NCBI GenBank assembly: GCA_013141505.1
Contig: JABFQX010000002.1
Location: forward strand, 62,001-126,000
Direction of reading: 5' to 3'
Origin: Methyloglobulus sp.
GTDB taxonomy: Bacteria > Pseudomonadota > Gammaproteobacteria > Methylococcales > Methylomonadaceae
DNA: 64,000 bases
A program made the translations under genes and the position numbers. Below, one piece after another: positions 10,592 to 19,208 of the stretch. Position 1 is the first letter of the stretch. Every line of letters begins with the position of its first letter. The notes below the pieces were generated by a model. That model was not told the DNA's origin. It saw only the letters and a list, made by a program, of their open reading frames with translations, and did not search any database.

Positions 10592-11560
10592 ATGAAAATT
10601 AAAACCGGTATTATCTTTAGCCTTTTACTCACCCTGTTTCTGGTTTTTGCAGGGTTGAACAACGCAGAAGCCAGACGGTTTGGTGGCGGCGGTAATTTTG
10701 GCGGGAGATCGTCTTACAGCGCGCCTTACCAGCGGTCTGCACAACCTTCACGCGCGCCAAACCAACAACAAGCGGCCCAACCTAACCAAGGTGCGAAGCC
10801 AGGTTTTGGTATGCGTAACGGACTGATGGGTATGTTGGGCGGCTTGGCGATTGGCGGCCTGTTGGGTTCTATGTTCATGGGTGGCGGCTTTCATGGCCTT
10901 AACTTCCTCGACATCCTGATTTTTGGCGGTATTGCATTCATGCTTTACCGGATGTTTGCAGCAAGGGCGAAATCAAACGCCGCTGCCCAGCAGCCTGTAT
11001 ATGGGCGTACGTCTGATAATAATTATCAGCGGAATACCAATGACCTCAACAATTCTCAACCGTCTTCAGACAATAATTCAACCGGATTTAACACGGATCT
11101 GTTGTTTGATAAAAACAAAAAATCTGCTGATATTTCCGAACCATTTTCACAAAATCAGGATGTAGGCTTTTCTGCAGCCGTTATTCCCAAAGATTTCGAT
11201 GAACAGGGTTTCCTGACCGGTGCCAAAATTGCCTACAAGACTTTGCAGAAAGCCTGGGATGACCGCGATCTTGCCGAGATACGCGGTTTAACGACGGATA
11301 AGGTATTTGCTGAAATCCAGGATCAGATTAATGCATCACCCGAAGCAAATCATACGGAAATATTGAAATTAAATGCTGAATTGCTAGAGGTTCGGGAAAT
11401 AGGCAACGAAATCGAAGCCGTAGTACTGTTTGATAATATTATGCGTGAAGATAACGATACCCAAGCTACGCAAATTAGGGAAGTGTGGCATTTTGTTAAA
11501 CCTAAAAGCGGTTTACAAACCAAATGGTTGTTGGATGGTATTCAGCAATTGGCAGATTAA
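10592..11560 (+). CDS. Tim44-like domain membrane protein
   Basis: A 322-residue protein read from the ATG preceded by GAGGAAAT; an upstream in-frame ATG lacks a comparable site. It has a signal peptide or N-terminal helix (FSLLLTLFLVFAGLNNAEA), a Gly/Arg/Ser/Gln-rich low-complexity stretch (RRFGGGGNFGG), one or two hydrophobic segments rich in Gly and Met (residues roughly 90-130), a polar linker, and a C-terminal domain of about 120 residues resembling the Tim44/MBA1-type fold (KDFDEQGFLTGAKIAYKTLQ, then REVWHFVKP). Bacterial members are envelope proteins of unknown function. It diverges from the metal-efflux operon. Confidence 0.8.
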   Translation: MKIKTGIIFSLLLTLFLVFAGLNNAEARRFGGGGNFGGRSSYSAPYQRSAQPSRAPNQQQAAQPNQGAKPGFGMRNGLMGMLGGLAIGGLLGSMFMGGGFHGLNFLDILIFGGIAFMLYRMFAARAKSNAAAQQPVYGRTSDNNYQRNTNDLNNSQPSSDNNSTGFNTDLLFDKNKKSADISEPFSQNQDVGFSAAVIPKDFDEQGFLTGAKIAYKTLQKAWDDRDLAEIRGLTTDKVFAEIQDQINASPEANHTEILKLNAELLEVREIGNEIEAVVLFDNIMREDNDTQATQIREVWHFVKPKSGLQTKWLLDGIQQLAD

Positions 11561-11632
11561 GGGATTGTTGTTAAAACATCTGTCATTTTATTACCTGTTT
11601 ATGTCAATGATCTTATTGGCTTAGTTTGATGG

Positions 11633-11671
11633 CATGTTAGCGATTCGATTAAAACCGAATTCGCTAACATG
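11633..11671. repeat. inverted repeat between two convergent genes
   Basis: The arms CATGTTAGCGATTCG and CGAATTCGCTAACATG are complementary except for one bulged base and are separated by about 8 bases. The hairpin lies between the stops of the Tim44-like gene and mltF. No T-run follows on either side, so it may be a bidirectional transcription-stop or mRNA-end structure, or a member of a dispersed repeat family. Confidence 0.6.
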
Positions 11672-11716
11672 ATTGTTAACACCTCAGTCGCACCACCAAT
11701 AATTTATCTATTCAAC

Positions 11717-13156
11717 CTAATACAACGGGGTAAGCATTTCTTCAGTTGTTTGCGCTTCAACAACAATTTTTTCAGCCGCCATCGCTTTGTTTTTAATCTG
11801 GTTTTCTTCCGTCAACCAAACCAGCAAATCATAATAACCACGAATGTTTTCAACATAGTGAACCGGTTCATCGCCACGCGCCTGACCGTATTGGGTTTTT
11901 GGATACCACTTCGGATCGCTCAATAACGGCAGGTGTTTTTTGACATCTAGCCATTTATTGGGATCACCACCTTGCTTCTCGGTTAACATCCGCGCATCTT
12001 GAAGGTGTCCGGTACCGACATTATACGAGGCGAGCGCAAACCATGTACGGTCGGGCTCAGGTATATCGTCCGCCATAACTTGAATACGTTGTTTGAAGTA
12101 GCGGGCGCCACCCAAAATGCTTTCCTCAGGATCTTTGCGATTTTTAATGTTGAGGAGTTTGGCGGTGTCGTTAGTCAGCATCATGATGCCTTCAACCCCG
12201 GTCGGAGACATGGCGTTATCGAGCCAGTGCGACTCCTGATAACCAATAGCAGCCAGCAAACGCCAGTCGAGGCCGTGGTCTTTCCCTGCTTGGTCAAAAT
12301 ATTTTTGATATTGGGGCAACCGGCTTTTTTTGTGCTCCCTGAACGTGCAGTTATCGACATAATTAAGGCTGTTTGCGTGACCATAATGTTTTTCGATAAG
12401 TTGCGCCAGTGTTTTATCGGCGATAATGCGCTTAAAAAAGCGTTCCACTTCTTCATTCAAGCTGTTGTCATCAGAAATGGGCATTGCCCAAGCCAGTTGT
12501 TGAGGTTTACCGAGATCAAAAGCGATATTCAGGTCGGGATAAAAGCGCCGAATCAGCAAAATCTGATTGGAATCAGCGACGGTATAGTCAATCAAGCCCT
12601 CATGCAGCAAGTACAGCAAGCCGCTGGTGTCTTGTTCATCGTTGACTGCCCAGTCGAGCGAGGCATTTCCTTTCTTAAGCGCAAGCAGGGTATCGATATG
12701 GCTAGTGCCTTTCCCAACTTCCAATATGCCCTTGCTCAAGTCATTGACCGTTCCGGGACGACGGTGATCGGAACGGTAAACCAGCTGTTCGTTGACTTTG
12801 TGGTAACTGGGCGCAAACGTCATGTGTAGCTTGCGTAACGGGGTGACAGTAAGTCCGGCGGCGGCTATGTCGGCTTTGCCATTGGCGATGTCGGCAAGTA
12901 GCTGGGGGAAGGTTGCGGGGATTTCAAACTTGGCTTCAACGCCCAGATGTTCGGCGAATAACAATACCAGGTCATATTCAAGCCCTGAGTAACCGTCAGG
13001 GCTTTGGTAATACGTGGTTGGATCGACACGGGTTAGAACATGCAAAGTACCTGAACGCTTGATTTTTGCCAGCTTATTCCTGGGTATGAAAGCAATAAAG
13101 CTGGCGGCAATTAAAAAGGCTATGCAGCCAATAATCAGTTGTCGTGGTCGGGTCAA
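11717..13156 (-). CDS. mltF: membrane-bound lytic murein transglycosylase F
   Basis: A 479-residue peptidoglycan lytic transglycosylase. It has an N-terminal hydrophobic anchor ([17 protein letters not shown]), then a solute-binding-protein family 3 domain ([16 protein letters not shown] to about residue 260), then a C-terminal SLT domain where the catalytic Glu lies in [19 protein letters not shown]. This two-domain order is diagnostic of MltF. E. coli MltF is 518 residues, so the protein is close to full length. Its start overlaps the pgi stop by 4 bases, an unusual pairing of a wall-remodelling enzyme with a glycolytic gene. Confidence 0.93.
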   Translation of the reverse strand: MTRPRQLIIGCIAFLIAASFIAFIPRNKLAKIKRSGTLHVLTRVDPTTYYQSPDGYSGLEYDLVLLFAEHLGVEAKFEIPATFPQLLADIANGKADIAAAGLTVTPLRKLHMTFAPSYHKVNEQLVYRSDHRRPGTVNDLSKGILEVGKGTSHIDTLLALKKGNASLDWAVNDEQDTSGLLYLLHEGLIDYTVADSNQILLIRRFYPDLNIAFDLGKPQQLAWAMPISDDNSLNEEVERFFKRIIADKTLAQLIEKHYGHANSLNYVDNCTFREHKKSRLPQYQKYFDQAGKDHGLDWRLLAAIGYQESHWLDNAMSPTGVEGIMMLTNDTAKLLNIKNRKDPEESILGGARYFKQRIQVMADDIPEPDRTWFALASYNVGTGHLQDARMLTEKQGGDPNKWLDVKKHLPLLSDPKWYPKTQYGQARGDEPVHYVENIRGYYDLLVWLTEENQIKNKAMAAEKIVVEAQTTEEMLTPLY

Positions 13157-14793
13157 GTTTGCCGTAATTTTTTGTAAGCGTTAATCAGGCCGTTCGTTGA
13201 GCAATCGTGACTTTTGATAAATTCATTGTTATTAAGTTCAGGTTGGATGACTTTGGCGAGTAATTTACCAAGTTCAACACCCATCTGGTCGAAAGAATTG
13301 ATGTTCCAGATGATGCCCTGGACAAATATTTTGTGTTCATAAAACGCCAGCAACGAACCCAATGTTTTTGGCGTTAATTGTTTATACAAGAAGGAGTTGG
13401 AAGGCTTATTGCCATCGAACACTTTTGACGCAACCAGTACCGAATCAGCACGTTGGTCTGCTGGCAATTCACTCACTACTTCTTCCGCAGTTTTGCCGCG
13501 CATCAGCGCTTCCGGTTGGGCAAAGAAATTTGAGACGAGGATTTCATGATGTTCCGGCAGATCGTAGAAACTGTTAGCAGCCGCAAGAAAATCGCACGGA
13601 ATCAATTTAGTGCCCTGGTGTATCAGTTGGTAAAAGGCATGTTGACCGTTGGTGCCTTGTTGACCCCAGATAATCTGCCCGGTTTCGTAGTCGATTTTTT
13701 TGCCATTCATATCGACACTTTTGCCATTACTTTCCATATCGCCCTGTTGCAGGTAATCGGAAAAATAACGCATGGAGTAATCATATGGCAACAACGCATA
13801 GGATTGGGCACCGAAAAAATTGTTGTACCAAACACCTAGTAAACCCATGATAACGGGGATATTTTGTTCAAAAGGCTGAGTGCGGAAATGCTCGTCGGCA
13901 GCGTAAGCACCCTCCAGCAGTTCCTCAAATCTATCCATCCCAACATACAGCGCGATTGACAAGCCTACCGCAGACCAGAGCGAATAGCGACCACCAACCC
14001 AATCCCAAATCTCAAACATATTGTCGGAATCAATGCCAAATTCCTTGACCAGTTTGGTATTGGTAGAAATAGCCACAAAATGTTTGGCAATGGCCGATTC
14101 GTCATTATTAACGCGATCCAAAAACCATTTGCGCGCCGATTTGGCGTTAACCATCGCTTCTTGTGTCCCAAAAGATTTAGAGGCGATAATAAATAACGTC
14201 GTTTCTGGGGACTTGTTCCTTAGCAGCCTGATATGGTCAGCCGCATCAATGTTGGACACATAATAAACATTTAAGTTGGGTGAGCTATAAGGCGCAAGCG
14301 CAGCGGAAACCATCTTGGGGCCAAGGCTAGAGCCGCCGATGCCAATGTTGATAATATCTGTGATGGTCTTGCCGGTATAACCTTTCCATTCCCCTGATCG
14401 GACGCGCTGGCAAAACGACCGCATTTGCGCCAACACCCGGTTGATTTCTGGCATCACATCTTGCCCGTCAACATAAATAGGACGATTGCTGCGATTTCGT
14501 AACGCTGTGTGCAAAACCGCCCGATGTTCAGTGGTATTTATTTCTGCCCCGGAGAACATGGCCTGAATTTTTGCTTCTAACTGAGCTTCCCTGGCAAGAT
14601 TTACCAATAACGGCAGGGTTTCTTCATTAATCAGGTTTTTTGAATAATCAAACAGAATATCGTTTAAATGCAGTGAAAATTTGTTAAATCGATTTGAATC
14701 CTGGGCAAAGACATCACGCATCGAATAGTCTTTAATGCGTTGATAATGATCCTGTAATGCAATCCAGGTTTTTGCGGTCGTCATTGATGACAT
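13153..14793 (-). CDS. pgi: glucose-6-phosphate isomerase
   Basis: Interconverts glucose 6-phosphate and fructose 6-phosphate in the cytoplasm. Signatures are [25 protein letters not shown], the PGI pattern [19 protein letters not shown], and the active-site helix with [18 protein letters not shown] near the C-terminus. The chosen ATG gives 546 residues, close to the E. coli 549; an upstream in-frame start would add 34 residues with no homology to the usual N-terminus. It is followed by mltF with a 4-base overlap. The gene appears intact. Confidence 0.95.
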   Translation of the reverse strand: MSSMTTAKTWIALQDHYQRIKDYSMRDVFAQDSNRFNKFSLHLNDILFDYSKNLINEETLPLLVNLAREAQLEAKIQAMFSGAEINTTEHRAVLHTALRNRSNRPIYVDGQDVMPEINRVLAQMRSFCQRVRSGEWKGYTGKTITDIINIGIGGSSLGPKMVSAALAPYSSPNLNVYYVSNIDAADHIRLLRNKSPETTLFIIASKSFGTQEAMVNAKSARKWFLDRVNNDESAIAKHFVAISTNTKLVKEFGIDSDNMFEIWDWVGGRYSLWSAVGLSIALYVGMDRFEELLEGAYAADEHFRTQPFEQNIPVIMGLLGVWYNNFFGAQSYALLPYDYSMRYFSDYLQQGDMESNGKSVDMNGKKIDYETGQIIWGQQGTNGQHAFYQLIHQGTKLIPCDFLAAANSFYDLPEHHEILVSNFFAQPEALMRGKTAEEVVSELPADQRADSVLVASKVFDGNKPSNSFLYKQLTPKTLGSLLAFYEHKIFVQGIIWNINSFDQMGVELGKLLAKVIQPELNNNEFIKSHDCSTNGLINAYKKLRQT

Positions 14794-15074
14794 ATTTTGG
14801 GGGCTCCACTTGGGTATCTTGCCCTTAAGTCTACGAGAAGGCCGAAAGGATAGCAAGACAAGTGGATGATATTGATGTGCATCAATGGAGCCCACGATAC
14901 TTTAATCAGGGTTCTTTATTTGTCTTGTTTGATATGCTAGAGTGCATTGTCACTATTGACGAACAGAAAATGACAGTTATTGTGTAAATCGTAAGCTAAG
15001 GTTTACAGACAAAACCGGTGTTTTTCAAAGAAAATCATTATAAATTATAATAAGACTGGAAGGTGCGAGGTATT

Positions 15075-15665
15075 ATGAACACATCACAATTATTTAAACA
15101 GATCTCCCTAGGAATTTTAACAGTTGTTTTTTCCGTATCCGTTTGGGCGCATGGAGGCGCAAAGGGAACAGACACAGACCAATGTAAATTTGAACTTGAA
15201 CCAGACCACTGGATACATTACACCGCTTATCAACCCAATGCTTTTCCAGCAGAGGAGTTTTGTGCTAGTCTGCCACGGGAAAAGGAATCAACCATTTTAG
15301 TGTTTGATTATCAAGACCAAAAATATAAGAACGACACCGTTGAATTCGAGGTTACCAAGGAACCTGAAGGAACCCGTGTATTTTTTCTGGAAGGCGCAAA
15401 ACATAAAAAAGGTACCGTTGAACTAAAGTTGCCAAACGGCGTGCCAGAGGTTGGCAAATATCTTATTCACATCACGCTGGTACCTGATCAAGGCGAAAGA
15501 AAAGATGTCCACATGAGCTTCAAAGCCGGTGGCGGCCCAGCTGCGTCCAATAGCACTATGTTCTTGTACCTGCTGTTTATAGGTGGCGGGCTTTACGTGT
15601 TTTATTTGTCAAACGCTGCTTTCAGAAATACGGTTGATAAATTTATTGGTAAGGCTAAAGCCTGA
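15075..15665 (+). CDS. anchored exported protein with predicted N-terminal histidine
   Basis: A 196-residue protein of unknown family. A signal peptide ends in VFSVSVWA, and predicted cleavage leaves a mature chain starting HGGAKGTD. The roughly 135-residue extracytoplasmic part has two Cys (in DQCKFELEP and EEFCASLP), several His (DHWIHYTAY) and beta-strand-like patterning. A C-terminal hydrophobic helix (FLYLLFIGGGLYVFYL) and short basic tail anchor it. A free N-terminal His is the hallmark of histidine-brace copper proteins, and PmoB also starts its mature chain with His-Gly; the parallel is suggestive only. It lies 92 bases upstream of an anchored cupredoxin on the same strand. The ATG was preferred over an upstream GTG because of the better Shine-Dalgarno spacing. 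Confidence 0.75.
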   Translation: MNTSQLFKQISLGILTVVFSVSVWAHGGAKGTDTDQCKFELEPDHWIHYTAYQPNAFPAEEFCASLPREKESTILVFDYQDQKYKNDTVEFEVTKEPEGTRVFFLEGAKHKKGTVELKLPNGVPEVGKYLIHITLVPDQGERKDVHMSFKAGGGPAASNSTMFLYLLFIGGGLYVFYLSNAAFRNTVDKFIGKAKA

Positions 15666-15757
15666 TTTTTTGTAATTCAGCAAGTCCGGTGTGGGTAGTA
15701 AGTCTAACAAAAAGTTTGTGCCAACCCTGAATCAAGGTAGCAAGAGGTTTAAGAGCA

Positions 15758-16681
15758 ATGATGAAGTTATTGATGGTTGGTTTATTAGGTAGCGTATTCT
15801 CGACCGCTTTGGTGGCAGAGGAGATAGAAGACCACACCAAGTTGCTCATGGATCACGGGGATGGTCACTTAATGGAAATGTCCGGCGGCATGGTAATGGG
15901 TCAGAACACTGACAAATTACCGGGCGGCTGTGACAAGATTTCCGAGACCAAAGAAGTGACCGTCCATGCCGGACATAAGTTTGCCGAAAAGTTTCCGGGG
16001 CGGATGTTTGCGTTTGACACTCAGGAATTCAATTTTGAGCCCTGTGCAAAAGTAACCGTTCACTTCATCAATGAAGACAAAATCCGTCATCAATGGATGA
16101 TGCACGGCTTGCCTAAGTATCTGTACCCCAAAGGTATGTTTCATCTTGAAGTGTCCGGGCCAGGAAAGATTTCCGGCACCTTTATCCTGCCGCCGGGCGA
16201 CAAAACCTATCTGGTTCATTGCGACATAGCGCAGCACATGGAAAAAGGCATGAAAGCGCAATTGAAAGTCGGCGATGGCGATGGTGATCTGCCAAGCATT
16301 CCTGGCGTGACAGCGCTTACTTATCCCGATGACTATAATGCCGGCCCTGAGCAAATGGCTGCGGCGGCAAAAATTACCGCAGCAGAGGTAGCTACAGCTA
16401 GCGAGACCCTGGCTAAGCAAGAAGCGGATGCCAAAGCCGGAAAAAAACCGCCACCGCCTACAAGCGACTCTTTTGTTTCCGGTACGACTGTCATCGGTTT
16501 GGCAATTGGTTTTGCCCTTGCACCGTTTCTAGGTCGAAAATTTCAGGGCAAGAACGCTGCTGAAGTGACCGCATACTGCTTTGACGTATTAAGGGTACTG
16601 ATTCAGTTTATAAAAAGTTTGATTGTACGTTTGCTTAACTTACTTTCATCTTCTAAAAACAAAACCTTACCAAGTAAGTAA
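15758..16681 (+). CDS. membrane-anchored cupredoxin-domain protein
   Basis: A 307-residue exported copper-type protein. After a signal peptide (LLGSVFSTALVA) comes a His/Met-rich stretch (residues 26-50, with DHGDGHLMEMSGGMVMG) suited to extra copper binding. The cupredoxin domain supplies a full type-1 set: His111 (IRHQWMMHG), then Cys155, His160 and Met165 in HCDIAQHMEKGM. An Ala/Lys/Pro linker leads to a hydrophobic segment near residue 240 (IGLAIGFALAPFLG) and a second one near the C-terminus. It follows the histidine-started anchored protein and is closed by a strong terminator, so the two probably form a unit. Electron transfer or copper delivery at the membrane is likely; the partner is unknown. 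Confidence 0.85.
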   Translation: MMKLLMVGLLGSVFSTALVAEEIEDHTKLLMDHGDGHLMEMSGGMVMGQNTDKLPGGCDKISETKEVTVHAGHKFAEKFPGRMFAFDTQEFNFEPCAKVTVHFINEDKIRHQWMMHGLPKYLYPKGMFHLEVSGPGKISGTFILPPGDKTYLVHCDIAQHMEKGMKAQLKVGDGDGDLPSIPGVTALTYPDDYNAGPEQMAAAAKITAAEVATASETLAKQEADAKAGKKPPPPTSDSFVSGTTVIGLAIGFALAPFLGRKFQGKNAAEVTAYCFDVLRVLIQFIKSLIVRLLNLLSSSKNKTLPSK

Positions 16682-16696
16682 AAATAGCAATATATA

Positions 16697-16730
16697 AAAA
16701 GCCCTGCAATTTTTTGCGGGGCTTTTTTTT
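16697..16730 (+). terminator. rho-independent terminator after cupredoxin gene
   Basis: The stem AAAAGCCCTGCAA / TTGCGGGGCTTTT with a short T-rich loop is followed by a run of T. It starts about 15 bases after the cupredoxin stop, closing the two-gene unit and separating it from the membrane protein downstream. Confidence 0.9.
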
Positions 16731-16758
16731 GTTGTCATAAAACTACAACACATAAGTT

Positions 16759-17169
16759 ATGACTCTCTGGGAATTGTTCTTAAGCGCCTTCATATCATCT
16801 ACTATTGCACCGGGTGGTTCTGAAGCTGTTTTGGCTTACATGGCATCGACCGGAAACCACAAGATCGACCATTTGCTCATTGCCGCGACCACGGGCAACA
16901 CACTGGGGGCTATGACCACCTGGGGGTTGGGCGTATTGGCGGCAAAAAAATTTCCTGTTGCGTCCCTGTTATCGGCAAAACAGCAAAAAGCACTGATTAC
17001 GGTGAGAAGCAAAGGATTATGGGTGCTATTTTTCTCGTGGTTGCCTGTTGTCGGCGATGCTTTATGTTTTGCGGCAGGCTGGTTAAAATTACCCTTGTTG
17101 TCCGGTTTTTTAGTCATAATGGTAGGCAAATTATGTCGATATGCGTTTATTGTATGGTTTTTTATTTAA
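16759..17169 (+). CDS. YqaA/DedA-like small membrane protein
   Basis: A 136-residue integral membrane protein with about four hydrophobic segments. The early helix FISSTIAPGGSEAVLAYMAS, then TTGNTLGAMTTWGLG and FSWLPVVGDALCFAAGWLKL resemble the YqaA subgroup of the VTT (DedA-like) family. These proteins are implicated in membrane homeostasis or lipid/ion transport; no specific function can be assigned. It lies after the cupredoxin terminator and 55 bases before another membrane protein on the same strand. Confidence 0.78.
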   Translation: MTLWELFLSAFISSTIAPGGSEAVLAYMASTGNHKIDHLLIAATTGNTLGAMTTWGLGVLAAKKFPVASLLSAKQQKALITVRSKGLWVLFFSWLPVVGDALCFAAGWLKLPLLSGFLVIMVGKLCRYAFIVWFFI

Positions 17170-17224
17170 AATAATCATAACCTTAATGCGATAACCAAAC
17201 GATTCGTTCTTTAAAGGATTTATT

Positions 17225-18010
17225 GTGCTACGCCACTTCCCACAAATTAACCATAACTATAGCCATCATAAGCGGGACTATTTTATCGCCGTATTCACCT
17301 TTGTGTGTGTGGCTATTTGCCTGTTGACAGATGCACATGCCCCGATGGAAAAGCAAAACGCCTTGGGAGTGTGTGGATGGGTCTTCCTGTTTGGCTTGTT
17401 GCTGGGTGAAAAAATTGATGTCAGGGTTCAGGTGGGCATAGCCGTCATTTTTGCAACGATAGGCGAGCATTTCGCTTCACCCTACATGGGCGGGTACACC
17501 TATCGGTTTCATAACGTACCAGCGTACGTGCCGCCGGGGCATGGGATGGTTTATTTAACTGCTGTGGCTTTGGCAAGGTCGGGATTTTTTATGACCTACG
17601 CAAGACAAATTGCGACATTTGTCGTATCAGTCTGCGGGATTTGGTCACTCTGGGGCATCAGCGGCATTCCAGACCAAGGCGATGCTGTTGGTGCGTTGCT
17701 GTTTTGTGTATTTCTGGCTTATCTTTTTAAAGGGCGTTCCCCCATGGTGTATCTTGCCGCTTTTTTTATAACCACGTGGCTGGAACTCATTGGCACAGCG
17801 GTAGGCACCTGGAAATGGGCTGCCATTGATCCTGTGTTGGGCTGGACTCAAGGTAATCCCCCCAGTGGTGTTGCGGCTTGGTACTGCCTAGTTGATGCCG
17901 TTGCTTTAGGTGGTTCCGCAATAGTGATGAGCACTGTAAAATGCATCCAGGACGGGCTAAATACAGCAAAATCCAGAAAAAATACCTTTCAAAGTGCTGA
18001 AAGCGAGTAG
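17225..18010 (+). CDS. polytopic membrane protein of unknown function
   Basis: A 261-residue protein with roughly seven hydrophobic segments, read from GTG with AAAGGA upstream. Visible features are a His-rich N-terminus (INHNYSHHKRDYF), helices such as YFIAVFTFVCVAICLLT and GVCGWVFLFGLLLGE, a conserved-looking polar loop (YMGGYTYRFHNVPAYVPPGH) and a late motif TWKWAAIDPVLGWTQGNPPSG. The polar loops and in-membrane His/Trp suggest an enzyme or channel rather than a simple anchor. I do not recognise the family. It lies between the YqaA-like gene and the superoxide reductase gene. Confidence 0.7.
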   Translation: MLRHFPQINHNYSHHKRDYFIAVFTFVCVAICLLTDAHAPMEKQNALGVCGWVFLFGLLLGEKIDVRVQVGIAVIFATIGEHFASPYMGGYTYRFHNVPAYVPPGHGMVYLTAVALARSGFFMTYARQIATFVVSVCGIWSLWGISGIPDQGDAVGALLFCVFLAYLFKGRSPMVYLAAFFITTWLELIGTAVGTWKWAAIDPVLGWTQGNPPSGVAAWYCLVDAVALGGSAIVMSTVKCIQDGLNTAKSRKNTFQSAESE

Positions 18011-18182
18011 TTCAGTAGCGATCAGCGAATTTAGCACAGTCATTTGTTACGATTAAACACTGAAGAAAGATTGCATCTGAGTTAGAATTGCGCTTCATAA
18101 TTCTTGGTGCATTTGAAAGTCAGGATTAAGGGTTTCTTGTAGGCAGTAGTAGTAATTGTTTATACAACAACACATGGCAATA

Positions 18183-18210
18183 CATCTCTGCCATCAACCG
18201 AGATGGGATT
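18183..18210 (+). promoter_or_regulatory. hairpin in the 5' leader of the superoxide reductase gene
   Basis: The 220-base gap before the superoxide reductase gene contains CATCTC, an 11-base loop and GAGATG, followed by GGATTTTT. It ends about 25 bases before the start codon. It could be a weak attenuator or a leader structure affecting ribosome access; the stem is only 6 bp, so chance is possible. I see nothing else definite in the gap. Confidence 0.35.
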
Positions 18211-18230
18211 TTTAGTCGCGAGAACATACT

Positions 18231-18656
18231 ATGGAACGTCGTAATTTTATCGGTTTAAGTTTAGCCAGTATAGGAACAGCCCTGGTCACGCCAGAATTGG
18301 CCTTGGCAAAAAATGTACCTGCATCACCGGTTAGCGACATCTATTACACTAAAGAATCGCCTGGCCGCTGGAAAGAGAAAGTTGCAGGGCATTTACCCAG
18401 TATCGGCATAGAAAAGACCGGATCTAAAATTACTATAAGGGTGGTGACTTCGCACGAGATGAAAGGTTTCGAGCACTATATCGTCAAACATGTGTTGCTG
18501 GATCAGAACTATAAATTTCTGGACGAACACTTGTTTAATCCAGACAAAGACAAAGCGGCCATATCCACTTTTACGCTTGATAACTACAGTGGCGCTGTTT
18601 ACGCCTTGAGCATGTGCAATAAACACGACCTTTGGCTAAATACTGCGACTGTATAG
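18231..18656 (+). CDS. Tat-exported superoxide reductase (neelaredoxin-like)
   Basis: A 141-residue protein with a twin-arginine type leader (ERRNFIGLS, cleavage after PELALA), so it is probably exported folded. The mature part carries the expected ligand set of the superoxide reductase iron centre: His54 (AGHLPSIG), His75 (SHEM), His82 (EHYI), then Cys129 and His132 in MCNKHDLW. The Cys-x-x-His spacing matches desulfoferrodoxin/neelaredoxin proteins, which reduce superoxide to peroxide at a His4Cys iron site. There is no N-terminal desulforedoxin domain. A periplasmic enzyme of this type is unusual in an apparent aerobe. It has its own leader, 220 bases after the membrane-protein gene. Confidence 0.82.
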   Translation: MERRNFIGLSLASIGTALVTPELALAKNVPASPVSDIYYTKESPGRWKEKVAGHLPSIGIEKTGSKITIRVVTSHEMKGFEHYIVKHVLLDQNYKFLDEHLFNPDKDKAAISTFTLDNYSGAVYALSMCNKHDLWLNTATV

Positions 18657-18686
18657 AGTAGCCGTTATATATTCAAGCCTTGGTAT

Positions 18687-19014
18687 CTAATGAAAGGCGT
18701 TTTCTATTTGATTAGCAGCTTCAATGTTTATAAGATAATCTGGATTAGAAGTATGATTTATAGTGACCGTCGGTTTTTTTTTGTAATAAAAACTCTTGAA
18801 TAGCACTTGTAGTGTCGGCAAACATCAAAGTTGCTTTTTTAAACAACGGAATTAAATCTGTAGTTGGATGATAGGTAAAGTTTTCATTATTCAATGCTTT
18901 CCATTTCTCAATAATATGTTTTGGCATCATTGGGTGCATAACTAACATGAATTTATAATTTCCAGTTTTTGATAGCGCTTTTATTTTTTGAAAAACCTGC
19001 TCGTTGTGAGCCAA
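18687..19014 (-). pseudogene. CDP-glycerol glycerophosphotransferase-like remnant
   Basis: About 110 residues of the C-terminal half of a TagB/SpsB-type transferase remain (YKFMLVMHPMMPKHIIEKW, then FADTTSAIQEFLLQKK). The frame breaks at a run of nine A (minus strand). With eight, it continues as KKPTVTINHTSNPDYL and on to a stop near 18687, giving a normal-looking C-terminus. On the 5' side a stop codon sits just before the fragment and no N-terminal half follows. So it is 5'-truncated whatever the cause of the frameshift. It marks erosion of a surface-polysaccharide cluster. Confidence 0.75.
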
Positions 19015-19208
19015 ATATTGTTATACAAAATACTTAGCTTAGGCGGGAATAGTATGTTTATATTAAGTTTGGAATGGCACTCCCACAAACAAATCGAAGC
19101 TCTAAATGTTGGGATTTGAGCCTCGCTAAAACCTATGCGCTGGTTCGGTTTCTTTGCTCAATAACTGCAACTCTTACCGTTTCATCATGAATTGATAACT
19201 AAAGAAAA

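Noticed and set aside
11999-12829. 276-codon plus-strand frame opposite mltF
   Set aside because: Antisense shadow of a clear lytic transglycosylase gene.
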